In this document: positions 1 through 9,128 of the stretch, piece after piece
Position numbering within the stretch: position 1 is the first letter of the stretch
Layout of the letters: the number at the start of each line of letters is the position of its first letter
DNA from: Closterium sp. Naga37s-1
Lineage: Eukaryota; Streptophyta; Zygnematophyceae; Desmidiales; Closteriaceae
Direction: 5' to 3'
DNA: 64,000 bases
Assembly: GCA_947471745.1 (NCBI GenBank)
Contig: CANJKZ010000768.1
Location: 573,501 to 637,500 of the forward strand
Notes under the pieces: model-generated
Seen by the model: the letters and a program-made list of their open reading frames with translations, nothing else
Database searches by the model: none
Told to the model about the DNA's origin: nothing
Program-made: the position numbers and the translations under genes

Positions 1-2716
1 TACAGCACTGGAGGAGAACGAGGCGGCTCTCCGAGGTCAGTCAGCAGGTAGGTGAGCCAGCGAAGCTCCTGTGCAGCCATGGCTCCTGCGTAGATCTCAG
101 CCTCACAACTGGAGCCGAGAACAGAAGACGAGCGAGGAGCCCGCCACGAAACAGAGCCGGAACCAAGGCTGAAGGTGTAACCCTGTGACGACCGCTGCGT
201 AGCCTGGTCGTCAGCCCAAGAAGCGTCTGCGTGCCCAGTAAGGACCACTGGACTCTGCCCTCCAAGCACAAGCCCCATGCCCGACGTACTGCACAAGTAG
301 CGCAACACCCTCTTCGCTGCAGCCATGTGCTCCGGTCTGTGTCTCCCAGGAGCAACATAGCGTGCGAGAATGCTAAGAGGGTATGCAAGGTCAGGTCGTG
401 TGCAGGTCATCAGGTACATGAGGCAGCCAACAAGCTGTGGGTACGGGCCACTCGACTCTACGGACTCATCCGAAGGCAGAGCTGAGAGCGAGTGGCGAGT
501 AGGCAGAGGAGTGGCCTGAGGCGAGGAGTACGTGAAGCCGAAGCGCTGAAGGACCTGCTGCACCATGTGTGACTGAGTCAGGGTAATGGTGCGGCGTGCT
601 CTGTCCCGAGTGATCTGCAAGCCAAGGTAGCTGCGCAGTTCACCCAGGTCAGTGCACGTGTGTCTCTTCTGCAGCTCGGACTTCACGTGGGCGAGTCCAG
701 CAGTGTCAGCTGTGGCAAAGACCAAGTCGTCGACGTACACGAGGATGTAGAACGGCGGCAAAGAAGTGTCGGTGCGCAGAAACAGCGACGGGTCGGCAGT
801 AGAGGGAGCAAACCCAAGAGCCGCAAGTGTAGTCCTCAGTGTGTCGTGCCACTCACGCGGTGCCTGGCGGAGACCGTAGACTGGCCGCCGTAGGCTCCAC
901 TGGGTGCCAGGAGGAAAAGACCCAGTGAAACCAGGTGGGCGACGCAGCCAGATCTCCTCGTGCAGGCTGCCCTGCAAGAAAGCAGTGCTGAAGTCAAGAG
1001 AGTGTAGCTCGTAGTCACGGTGAGCAGCTACGTGCAGCAGTACCCGAAGAGTGGTCATCTTCGGGGTGGGAGAGAAGGTCTGAAAGTAGTCAACTCCCTG
1101 CCGCTGACTGAAGCCTCGAGCCACGTAACGCGCCTTGAAGACAGGCGGAGAACCCGGCGGCCGCTTCACCCTGAAAATCCACATGCCACTGACGATGTTC
1201 GCCCCAGGAGGGGGAACAGCGTCAACGTAGGTGCCTGTGGACTTCCAGGAAGCCATCTCTGCGTCCATAGCTGCCTGCCACTGAGAGGAGTAGGGACCCT
1301 CTATCGCCTCCGCGTAAGAGCGCGGAGTCGGGATGTCAAGTGCATCCGGGTCTCCCTCAGGGGTAAGCAGTACGGACACGAGATGAGGTGAAGCAGCGAC
1401 CAAGCACTGGAACTCCTCCTGCCTGTCCTCAAGGACGTCCGTGCCACGGGCACACTCACCCCCGACGGACGGAGGACAGACAGACTCAGACTCAGCAACA
1501 AGACTGGCGACGTAGTCTAGGCGACAGCGAGCAGCAAAGTCGACGAGCTCAGCAACTAGGGCAGACGCAACAGTGGACTCAAAGGAAGGGTCAGTGACAA
1601 CAGTAGCAAGGAGACGCGTGACAGTAGGACTGGCAGCACGAAGAGAGTCCGACTCCGGGTCGGCAAGAGTAGGAAGAGAAGACTCAGGAGGAGAAGGCAA
1701 AGGGGCACGCAGAGGAGCAGTGGACGGACGCAGAGACATCCGGTGCGTGCCAGGGACAGGAGGAGGACGCTGACGCGAACCGCGACCACTAGTGCGAGCA
1801 GCACGGACAGGCGACGCAGGGCGAGACGCAGGCTCACGACGCTCAGCAAGACCTCCAGTAGGACCAGTGTAGGGAGACGGAACAGGCAGTGGGGAGGCCG
1901 GCTGTAACTGTAACTGCGACGGGACAGGCTGTGGACACTCTAAGGGAGGAGGAGGACCAGTAGAAGGCGGGAGACCAAGAACCTGCTGAAGGAGCGGAAC
2001 GAAGTACGGCCGAGGCCGCGCGGCGACTCCAGACACAGCAGGGACAGCACCAGTACCCCCAGCGGCAGCACCAGCGCCAGCAGCACCTCCAGCTCCAGTA
2101 CCTCCAGCAGCACCAGTAGCACCCCCAGTAGGACCGCCTCCAGGACCGACAGCAGTAGCCTCAGCGCCAACACCCGCAGCAGCTCCAGCTCCAGAAGTAC
2201 CCGCAGGTCCAGCAGCTCCAGTACGCTCAGTACGAGCACCTCCGGGACCCGTGGCACCAGCGCCCTCAGCAGCAACAGAAACTCCAGTACCCGCAGCTCC
2301 TCCAGCTCCAGCAGCTCGCCTCCAGCGCCGGGCAAACCACTCACGCAGCTCCTGTGGAGAGAGTGGCTCCCGGCGAGAAGAAGCACCCGGAGAACCGCCA
2401 GGCACAGCACCAGGAGGCCCAGCTCCCTCAGGCTCCGCACCCCCAGGCTCAGCACCTCCAGGCGTAGCACCCCCAGGCTCAGCACCCCCAGGCGTAGCAC
2501 CCCCAGACTCAGCACCCCCAGGCTCAGCACCCCCAGTCGTAGTACCCTCAGGCTCAGCACCCCCAGGCGTAGCACCCACACGCTCAGTACCCCCAGAGTC
2601 AGCACTCCCAGGCTCAGCACCCTCAGCCGCACCAGAGTCACCAGCGACCTCGACAGGCTCAACAGCGTCTACCTGGGACACACCTGAAGGGGCAGGACCC
2701 TGAGGGGGGAGGGGGT
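1..2716 (-). CDS. pol: Element A pol, second half: linker, reverse transcriptase, RNase H (partial)
   Basis: The frame is open from the C-tract break near 2720 to the window edge. It begins with VDPLPPQGPAPSGVSQ, runs through a Gly-Ala-Glu-Pro repeat linker with the module LSPQELREWFARR near 2330, then the Ty1-type RT. Recognisable blocks are SYAEAI, WIFRVKRPPGSPPVFKARYV, LDFSTAFLQG, RQAPREWHD and a YVDDLVFAT catalytic block near 735, followed by RNase H with SCEAEIYAGA near 110. I saw no in-frame stop. The C-terminal RNase H and 3' LTR lie outside the window. It would be made with the gag-PR-IN half only if the frame is restored. Confidence 0.85.
2390..2700 (-). repeat. GAEPG-type repeat in the IN-RT linker of A
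   Basis: About fifteen 15-bp units read GGAEP or GGATP on the minus strand. The same linker occurs in B, D and G, where it is longer and Gly/Ala-rich. The 15-bp periodicity leaves all frames open and creates several spurious overlapping open frames (for example a Leu/Val-rich one). Confidence 0.8.
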
Positions 2717-5641
2717 CTACCGGGGGGGACCTGGTACAAGGAAGAGCGGTGGCGGGGGGAGGGACGGAGTACGGTAGGGGAAGAGGCGGAAGTAGGGGAC
2801 CGACTCGTCGAACGTGACGTCCTGGGAGGACAGAACACGGCGAGAGGTGGGGTGGTAGAACTGCCACCCGGGGGCGTCAGGGGGGAAACCCAGGAAGACG
2901 CAAGGAGCAGCACGAGGGGACAGCTTGTCCGCAGACAAGTCGCGGACAAACGCCCGAGATCCCCAGACACGGAACGCAGACGCATCGCCAACCTTCCCCG
3001 TCCACAGTAAAGCTGGGGAGGTCTCCGGCATGGAGACCCGGGGCTGAAGGTTGATCTGATGCGCTGCGTACCGAACCGCAAACGGCCACAGAAAATGGGG
3101 GGCAGCCGCATGCATCATGGACGTACGGGCGACGTCCATGACCATGCCAATGCGGCGCTCAGCAATCCCATTTTGCTGTGGAGAGTCCGGAAGCGTGAAG
3201 GTCTGGCGGATGCCTCGTGCACGACAGTAGGCTCGCAGAAGGCCAGAGGAGAACTCTCCGCCTCTGTCAGAGTGCAGACGCAGAACAGGAAAGTCCGAGC
3301 CGAAGCTCTGCCTGAGCTGGAGACGAGCTGCGCGGATCCAGTCGATCAACACCTCAGTGACATCACCCTTGCTGCGCAAGGGGAAGACTGTGGTGTAACG
3401 CGAGTAGTCGTCAACCACCAGCAGGAAGTAGCGCTCGTGACCCTGTCCACGGACGCGGGCCGGGCCCCACACGTCCATGTGAAGCGTCTGCAGCGGGGCC
3501 TCTGTCGGAGGAAACTGGGAGGAGTGAGGGGCAGCCCGCTGCCGCCCCTCGACACAAGGGACGCAGGTAGGGCCAGGCCCCGGAGGAAGGGGAGGGAGGG
3601 ACCGGGGAAGACCAGAGACAAGGACACGGGAGGCCATGCCTCGGAGACGAAGCAGGGAGGGGTGACCAAGGCGGTGGTGCCAGAGGAGAGTCTCGTGAGA
3701 CAGGAGGCGACACGAACAGGGGGCAGACTCAGGACCAGACCTGGACGATGCAACAAACACCTGACCAGACGCAGTGACTGGAGGAGACGCAGTGGTCAGG
3801 GTGTACAGGCTCGACCCCGGCCGACGGGTAAACGTGGCCAGGTGTCGGCCTGTCCGAGCGTCCGTGCAGTGGGTCACCCGCTGACTCGCAGGAGTGAACT
3901 GGTGAACCCCCGCATCCTGTAGGTCAGCACCACTCACCAAGTTCGTAGAGAACGAGGGAAGGTAAAGACCAGACAGGGTGCCAGAGGGGGCCGCCGGACA
4001 CGGGAGGACAGTGGAGAAGTGAGCAAGGACAGGACCCCCAGAGGGGTCTGCCAGAGAGACTGCAACTGGCCGGTCAAGCGGCGTGAGTGTGGTGCGGTCT
4101 CGAAAGAAGGAGCGAGAAGCCCCCGAGTCAAGGGTGAAGGTGTGGGAGGCCGAAGCCGACGCAGAACCTGAGAGAGCAGACTCACCAGCACCTGAGGGAG
4201 CAGACGCACCTAGAGCAGCAGCCTCACCAGTACCTAGAGCAGCAGTCTCAATGCCCGGGTCGGGCGGAAAACACCGGTAACAGTCACCCTCATCACTAAT
4301 AGTCACAGTATACATGGCAGTAAGAATAGCATCAAAGTCAAGGTCAAAGACAGCTACACCCGCCCTAGACAGCTCACCCCAGCGGGGGATCTCAGTGGCC
4401 TCAGGGAACTGGTGACGCCAAGCGTCAGTCAGGCGGCCAAAGCAGCGCTGGGTGGAGTGCGCACCCCCGCACTGCTCACCCGCGCGGTCGCCGGTGCGTA
4501 GGACGTAGGTGCACGGGCCAGTACCCCCACCCCTCTGGCGTGCAGTGTACCACTCACGGAGCTGCTGAGGGGAGGGGATGTCACGAGTGCGCTGCTGCTG
4601 CTGCTGCTGCTGGCGCTGACCACCACCGGAGCCGCCCCTCTGCGCAGCGCCACCCCGACCAGCTCCACCTCCTCCGCCGCCTCCTCCTCCACCGCCGCCA
4701 CCTCCGCTCCCACCGCCACCGCCACCGCCGCCTCCGCCTCCACTGCCGCCACCGACACCTCCGCCCCCGCCACCACTCCCACCACCACCCCCACCCCCTC
4801 CACCGCCTCCACCGCTACCTCCACCGCCCCCGCTAGCTCCTCCAGTGCCCCTGCCCCCCTTGCCCTTTCCAGGGCGACGTCTCCCGCTAGGGGTAGACGC
4901 CGCACCGACCGACTCAAGCCCAACGAGGTCGGCCGCAGCAGCAGAGGCAACAGAGGGCAAAAGGGGGGAGGGGGAACACCCCTCAAAGATGGGGGTGCGA
5001 GGGTCACCACGAGAGGCTCCTACAGCGACTATGCTCTTCTCTGCTGCTAGGAGGGACTTCTCGAGGAGGTCAACGGTGAGAGTGGTGGGGCAAACGGAGA
5101 GGAAGTGGTCCCTGACTACGCGAAGGGAGTCAGGGAGCCGGGTGACTATGTAGTAGAGGGTGATGTACATGGGGGGGGGGTTCTTGGCGCAGAACTCAGC
5201 AGGAAGCGCAGCGCGGTAGCGAGTGTCACTAGTGCGGAGGTGCGTAATGAGGTCAGCGACTGTGGGAAAGGCAGCAAGGTCAGGGAAGAGGTACGGTAGC
5301 ATGAGGCGGCTCAGTGCAGCAGTGGCAGGGGAGGAGTAGCGCGCAACTATAGCGTCGTACAAGGTCTGAGCACTCTTGTACTGGCTAAAGTGCGCACGCT
5401 CAGAGGTAGGCAGGTGGCGACGCACAGCAAGACGTGCAGCAGCATCGCGAGTGGCCCACTGGGAGCGAACAGTGGCGTCGGCATCAGCAGCAGGGGCAGG
5501 AGAGGCACCAGAGGTGAGGTCAAAGAGGGAGAGACCGTCTGCCCTATCGCACTGTAGGAAAAGCTGCAGGTCATCTACCCAGACGTCAAAGTCAATGGCC
5601 CGACCCTCAGCGTCAAAGGCGAGGACACTAGGGGTAGCCAT
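2717..5641 (-). CDS. gag-pol: Element A Gag-protease-integrase polyprotein
   Basis: 974 codons starting at MATPSVLAFDAEGRA. Residues 1-230 form a copia-type Gag (DVWVDDLQLFLQ, RRHLPTSERAHFSQ, YITLYYIVTRLPDSLR). A long Gly tract follows (about 255-330), then IPSPQQLREWYTA and a cysteine motif C-x13-C-x3-H-x4-C. The aspartic protease active site reads FTLDSGASRSFFRD. The GAG-pre-integrase segment has LLWHHRLGHPS. The integrase DDE residues are in LHMDVWGPA, LHSDRGGEFSS and SPQQNGIAERR. The frame ends at FLVPGPPR-stop because a run of seven C residues shifts it; eight would continue into the linker and RT frame. This is the only complete Gag in the window. Confidence 0.93.
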   Translation of the reverse strand: MATPSVLAFDAEGRAIDFDVWVDDLQLFLQCDRADGLSLFDLTSGASPAPAADADATVRSQWATRDAAARLAVRRHLPTSERAHFSQYKSAQTLYDAIVARYSSPATAALSRLMLPYLFPDLAAFPTVADLITHLRTSDTRYRAALPAEFCAKNPPPMYITLYYIVTRLPDSLRVVRDHFLSVCPTTLTVDLLEKSLLAAEKSIVAVGASRGDPRTPIFEGCSPSPLLPSVASAAAADLVGLESVGAASTPSGRRRPGKGKGGRGTGGASGGGGGSGGGGGGGGGGGGSGGGGGGVGGGSGGGGGGGGGGGSGGGGGGGGGGGGGGAGRGGAAQRGGSGGGQRQQQQQQQRTRDIPSPQQLREWYTARQRGGGTGPCTYVLRTGDRAGEQCGGAHSTQRCFGRLTDAWRHQFPEATEIPRWGELSRAGVAVFDLDFDAILTAMYTVTISDEGDCYRCFPPDPGIETAALGTGEAAALGASAPSGAGESALSGSASASASHTFTLDSGASRSFFRDRTTLTPLDRPVAVSLADPSGGPVLAHFSTVLPCPAAPSGTLSGLYLPSFSTNLVSGADLQDAGVHQFTPASQRVTHCTDARTGRHLATFTRRPGSSLYTLTTASPPVTASGQVFVASSRSGPESAPCSCRLLSHETLLWHHRLGHPSLLRLRGMASRVLVSGLPRSLPPLPPGPGPTCVPCVEGRQRAAPHSSQFPPTEAPLQTLHMDVWGPARVRGQGHERYFLLVVDDYSRYTTVFPLRSKGDVTEVLIDWIRAARLQLRQSFGSDFPVLRLHSDRGGEFSSGLLRAYCRARGIRQTFTLPDSPQQNGIAERRIGMVMDVARTSMMHAAAPHFLWPFAVRYAAHQINLQPRVSMPETSPALLWTGKVGDASAFRVWGSRAFVRDLSADKLSPRAAPCVFLGFPPDAPGWQFYHPTSRRVLSSQDVTFDESVPYFRLFPYRTPSLPPPPLFLVPGPPR
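4675..4845 (-). repeat. Poly-glycine coding tract in gag of A
   Basis: Imperfect GGX trinucleotide run (CCACCG/CCTCCG on the plus strand) encoding roughly 75 residues that are almost all Gly with scattered Ser. It separates the Gag capsid-like part from the LREWYT module. In B and D the equivalent place holds Ala/Thr-coding GCA/ACT repeats, so this hinge is a fast-evolving microsatellite. Confidence 0.75.
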
Positions 5642-6104
5642 GACAGCAGTAGACTAGCAGCGCTAACAGTAGGGTGAGGGCAGTGTAGGGACAGAGGCGC
5701 TGCACTTACCGGACAGGGCGACTCGGGTGGCTCAGCTGCTCGGCGGCTCGGCAACTCGGCGGCTCGGGCGGCTCGGGCGGCTCGGCGGTACGGCGGCTCG
5801 GCAGCAAGCGCGGCTCGGCGACACGGCGGCTCGGGCGGCTCGGGCGGTACGGCGGCTCGGGCGGTACGGCGGCTCGGCAGGCCCGGGCGGCTCAGGTGGC
5901 GCGGCGAGGCCGCGTGGGGAGCGGCGGCGGGGCCGAGTGGAGCGGCGTCGGCGGGTGCAGTCAGCTGCGGCAGCAGCCGCGGCCCCGAGGGAGGTGGTGG
6001 CGGCTGCTGCTGGCGACGGCTGCGGCTGCTGCTGCAGGGACGGCGGCGGCCGCTGCGGTAGGGGCGGCGACAGTGGGCCGGAGAGGGCGGTGCGAGGGGC
6101 CGCG

Positions 6105-6600
6105 TCACGAGGAGCCGCGGAGGGCGGCGACGGGCCGTGAAGGGGCGGCGCGAGGGGCCGCGGAGGGCGGCGACGGGCCGTGAAGGGGCGGCGCGAGGGG
6201 CCGCGGAGGGCGGCGACGGGCCGTGAAGGGGCGGCGCGAGGGGCCGCGGAGGGCGGCGACGGGCCGTAGGGGGCCGTAAGGGGCCGCTGAGGGCGGTGCG
6301 AGGGGCCGACGGGCGGCGCGAGGGGCCGTAAGGGGCCGTAAGGGGCCGCGCGAAGGGCCGTAAGGGGCCGTAAGGGGCCGACGGGCGGCGCGAGGGGCCG
6401 TAAGGGGCCGCATGAGGGGCCGTAAGGGGCCGTAAGGGGCCGTAAGGAGCCGCGCGAGGGGCCGTAAGGGGCCGTAAGGGGCCGACGGGCGGCACGAGGG
6501 GCCGCGCTAGGAGCCGTAAGGGGCCGTAAGGGGCCGACAGGCCGCGCTAGGGGCCGTAAGGGGCCGTAAGGGGCCGCGCTAGGGGCCGTAAGGGACGGCG
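6105..6600. repeat. Tandem satellites in leader of A
   Basis: About four copies of a unit near 42 bp (GGGCCGCGGAGGGCGGCGAC core) are followed by dozens of short GGGGCCGTAA-type units of 10-12 bp. They are not shared with the leaders of B, D, E or G. Confidence 0.85.
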
Positions 6601-6798
6601 CGAGACACGACAGCCACTATGGCGGCCACCACAACCCCAACTAGCGTACCACTCACGAAGCTGCTGGGGCGTGAGGGACTCGTGCGGACGTCGCTGGAGC
6701 TGTATCTGGCCACCGCCAGAAACTCCCCACCGAGCAGCTCCGCCTAGACTGCCACCACCGCCGGCACCACTTCCACTGCTACCACGAAGAGACGTCAT
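6547..6798 (-). pseudogene. Remnant of a copia gag C-terminal module inside the leader of A
   Basis: An 83-codon frame reads QLQRRPHESLTPQQLREWYA followed by SWGC, the same module found before the zinc-knuckle region in B and D. It lies upstream of A's own complete gag, so it is either a decayed gag displaced by a recombinant one or a fragment of another element. It is not expected to be functional. Confidence 0.6.
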
Positions 6799-6904
6799 AG
6801 TGGAAAGGCAGGGCGGCGAACAGGCACTAGGGTAGGTCGAGGCGGCGCACTGTCAGGAAAAGGCGGCGCGCGGCCAAAAGGGCAGTAGTAGGCAGTAGCT
6901 CCTA

Positions 6905-7015
6905 GGGCAGCAGCACCTAGGGCTCTTCTAATTTAATTAAATATTTTTTTAATAAATATTTATTTATTTTAGGGTTTGGCAGGGCGCACTGGGCGCTGCA
7001 GAGGCGGCTCGCGGG
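6905..7015. other. Conserved leader block with telo-box-like motif (A copy)
   Basis: CCTAGGGCAGCAGCACCTAG, an A/T tract, then TTATTTATTTTAGGGTTTGG and a GGCGCTGCAGAGGCGGCTCG segment. Nearly the same order occurs in element B at about 44325-44440. On the minus strand it contains AAACCCTAAA, resembling the plant telo-box promoter motif. A role as a leader promoter or packaging signal is only a guess. Confidence 0.55.
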
Positions 7016-7830
7016 CTGTAGGGGTGGCTCGCGGGCTGCAGGGGCAGGGCGCTGGCTGCAAGAGGCACGCGCGCTGGCTGCAGGGGCGGTTCGCGGGCTG
7101 CAGGGGAGGCTCGCGGGCTGCAAACGGGCGACGCGCGGGCTGCAACGGTCTGCGCGCGTTCGGTTTGCACGGGACGGCGCGACACGGGGCGGGCAGTGGC
7201 GGCGCGCAGGCATGCAGGGCGGGCGGGCGTCGCGGCGGGCTAGGGCAGCCCGCTCTGGCGACGTGACGGGCACGGGCAGGGCCGACGGGCGACTCGACGG
7301 GCTGCAAGGGCGCGCGACGCGACGGGCTGCAGGGGCGCGCGACGGGACGGGCTGCAGGGGCGCACGGCGCGGCGGGCAGCAGGGGCGCGCGACGCAACGG
7401 GCAGCAGGAGCGCTTACCAGGGGCGGGTGCAGGGCAGGGCCGCGATGGGCGGTTAGGTGAGGGCCGCAACGGGGCGGCCGTAGGGCAGGGCCGCGACGAG
7501 GCGGCGGCAGAGTAGGGCCGCGACGGGGCGGCAGCAGGGCAGGGCCGCGACGGGCGGCGAGGTCAGGGCTGCGACGAGCGGCAGGCAGGGCAGGCGCTCG
7601 ACGGGCGGCAGGCAGGGCAGGCGCTCGACGGCGTGTAGGGCAGGCGCGCGATGGCGGCCGCAGCAAGGGCAGGCGCTCGATGGCGCGGGTAGGGCAGGTG
7701 CTTGACGGCGCACAGCAGGGCAGGCGCAAGGGCGCAGGTGAGGCAGGCGCGAGGCGCGCGACAGGGCAGGGAAGCTCTGCAGCGCGCTTCGGGCAGGGCA
7801 GGAAAAAAAAAAAACGTTCCCACTGGGGAA

Positions 7831-7845
7831 CCTGCTCTGAAACCA
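7831..7845 (-). promoter_or_regulatory. Primer binding site of A
   Basis: On the minus strand TGGTTTCAGAGCAGG directly follows the LTR end TTTCACA. It resembles the copia PBS complementary to initiator tRNA-Met (TGGTATCAGAGC). Confidence 0.85.
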
Positions 7846-7966
7846 TGTGAAAGATAGAACGAGGAATAACTAGAAACATGACAGTACAAGGTTTGTATAG
7901 GCAAAACCTAGCAATACTGTACCCCAGAAGGAGTGCCCCACTACAACCTACAATATAGTCCTGACA
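7846..7966 (-). repeat. 5' LTR of element A
   Basis: 121 bp bounded by TGTGAAAG and CCTGACA on the plus strand, next to the PBS. It holds the CTGTACCCC ... CCCCACTACA core shared with the LTRs of B and D. Element E gag resumes at once at 7967, so GAATG (7967-7971) should be the target duplication at the unseen end. Confidence 0.85.
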
Positions 7967-8091
7967 GAATGAAATTACCGTATCACCCCGGATAGTAGCG
8001 CTCTGCAGGAACAGCTGGAGATCGTCGAGCCAGACATCAAAGGTAATCGCGGGCCCTCAGCATCGAACGTAAGAACTGACAGGTTAGCCAT
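7967..8091 (-). pseudogene. gag: Element E gag N-terminus, frameshifted and interrupted by A
   Basis: The start MANLSVLTFDAEG matches MATPSVLAFDAEG of element A. A 1-nt deletion follows, after which the homologous ITFDVWLDDLQLFLQ continues in another frame. The reading stops at 7967, where the LTR of A begins. Confidence 0.85.
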
Positions 8092-8099
8092 AGCAGCAG

Positions 8100-8905
8100 T
8101 AGCAGTGGCAGCAGTAGCAGCTGTAGCAAGTGCAGTAGTAGCAGCAGCAGCAGTAGCACTAGCTGTAGCAGCAGTAGTTGCAGCAGCAGCAGTAGTGACA
8201 GCTCAGGTTGGGCAGCGCGGCTCGGACAGGGCGGCGCGGCTCGGGCTCAGTGGCGGAGCAGCGGCAAGCAGCAGCAGCAGCAGCCGGCGCTCAGTAGCAG
8301 CAGCAACAGCAAGGAGGAGCAGCTGCAGCAAGTAGCAGCAGCAGCAGCAGCAGCAGCAAGGAGGAGCAGCTGCAGCAAGTAGCAGCAGGAGCAGCAAGGA
8401 GGAGCAGCTGCAGCAAGCAGCAGTAGCAGCAGCAAGGAGGAGCAGCTGCAGCAAGTAGCAGCAGCAGTAGCAGGGCAGTGCAGGCGGCAGCAGCACTGCA
8501 GCAGCAGTTCAGGCGCAGCAGCGTAGCAGCAGCAGCGAGTGCAGCAGTAACACGAGCCGCGTGCGGGCCAGGCATGGGCTGTAAGGGCTGCGTGCGTGCC
8601 TGGCGCGGGCTGTACGAGCTGCGTGCGGGCCTGGCGCAGGCTATAGGGCTGCGTGCGGGCCTGGCGCGGGCTGTACGAGCTGCGTGCGGGCCTGGCGCGG
8701 GTTGTATGGGCTGCGTGCGGGCCTAACGTGGGCTGTACGGGCTGCGCGACGGCCTGGCGCGGGCTGTACGGGCTTCGCGACGGGCCTACGCGGGCTGTAC
8801 GGGCTTCGCGACAGGCCTACGCGGGCTGTACTGGCTGCGCACGGGCCTGGCGTGGGCTGTACGGGCTGCGCGACGGCCTGGCGCGGGCTGTACGGGCTGT
8901 GCTCA
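8100..8905. repeat. Leader repeats of E: AGC/GTA trinucleotides, then a ~31-bp satellite
   Basis: 8100-8545 is an imperfect GCA/GTA/AGC triplet run with GGAGGAGCAGCTGCAGCAAG recurring. 8570-8900 holds about eleven units near 31 bp with the core GGCCTGGCGCGGGCTGTACG. There is no credible gene. Confidence 0.85.
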
Positions 8906-8971
8906 GGTGAAAACGGTCGGGCAGGTGAAAACGAATGTGGTGGGCCCTTAATTACGGTCCTAGGCTAGGAA

Positions 8972-8991
8972 CGTCCTAGCTCTTAATACCA
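8972..8991 (-). promoter_or_regulatory. Primer binding site of E
   Basis: Minus strand TGGTATTAAGAGCTAGGACG directly after the LTR end TTCTAACA. It is an initiator-tRNA-like PBS with a one-base difference in spacing from the canonical copia form. Confidence 0.8.
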
Positions 8992-9128
8992 TGTTAGAAT
9001 ACTAGGAAGGAATGTGTGTTAAGTAAGAGGGAGGGGGTACAAGACTGTCGAGAGAGTTGGGTTGTACCCTTTAAGGTGTAACCCCTACACAACCTAGAGT
9101 GAAATGAACATAACAATATGTTTTGACA
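8992..9128 (-). repeat. 5' LTR of element E
   Basis: 137 bp bounded by TGTTAGAA and TTTTGACA, next to the PBS. It contains the GTTGTACCC ... ACCCCTACACAACCTA core related to the LTRs of A, B and D. Confidence 0.82.

Larger units (their letters stand above)
5642..7830 (-). other. 5' leader of element A (tandem-repeat rich, non-coding)
   Basis: The 2.2 kb between the gag start and the primer binding site has no convincing gene. From the gag side: GCTCGG-rich repeats (5715-5900), a unit of about 42 bp near 6105-6250, a GGGGCCGTAA-type short satellite (6250-6600), a remnant gag module (6547-6798), an AT-rich block (6935-6975), and GC-rich repeats (7000-7790). Long open frames across it are Pro/Ala/Arg low-complexity readings of the repeats. 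A possible splice donor (GGTAAGTG on the minus strand, near 5710) precedes the gag ATG; it is untested. Confidence 0.7.
1..7966 (-). mobile_element. Element A: Ty1/copia retrotransposon, 5' part (3' end outside window)
   Basis: Read on the minus strand the order is 5' LTR (7966-7846), tRNA-type primer binding site, a 2.2 kb GC-rich leader, gag, protease, integrase, a Gly/Ala linker, reverse transcriptase and RNase H, which is the copia order (IN before RT). The window starts inside RNase H, so the 3' LTR is not visible. The element interrupts the gag of element E just after its LTR. It is the best preserved gag-pol here, with one visible frame break, a 1-nt shift in a C tract near 2720-2727. 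Whether that is a real defect, programmed slippage or a homopolymer sequencing error cannot be told from sequence. Confidence 0.93.
7967..9128 (-). mobile_element. Element E: copia retrotransposon, 5' fragment
   Basis: Minus-strand order is 5' LTR (9128-8992), PBS, repeat leader (8970-8095), gag start (8091) and about 40 codons of gag before element A interrupts it. The remainder should lie left of the window beyond A. It is older than A because A is inserted in it. Confidence 0.85.

Noticed and set aside
4429..5010. Val/Ala-rich and His-rich frames overlapping gag of A
   Set aside because: Shadows of the poly-Gly coding tract in the real gag frame.
6917..7879. 320-codon Pro/Ala/Arg frame in the leader of A
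   Set aside because: Runs through tandem repeats, the PBS and into the LTR; low complexity and not conserved in other leaders.
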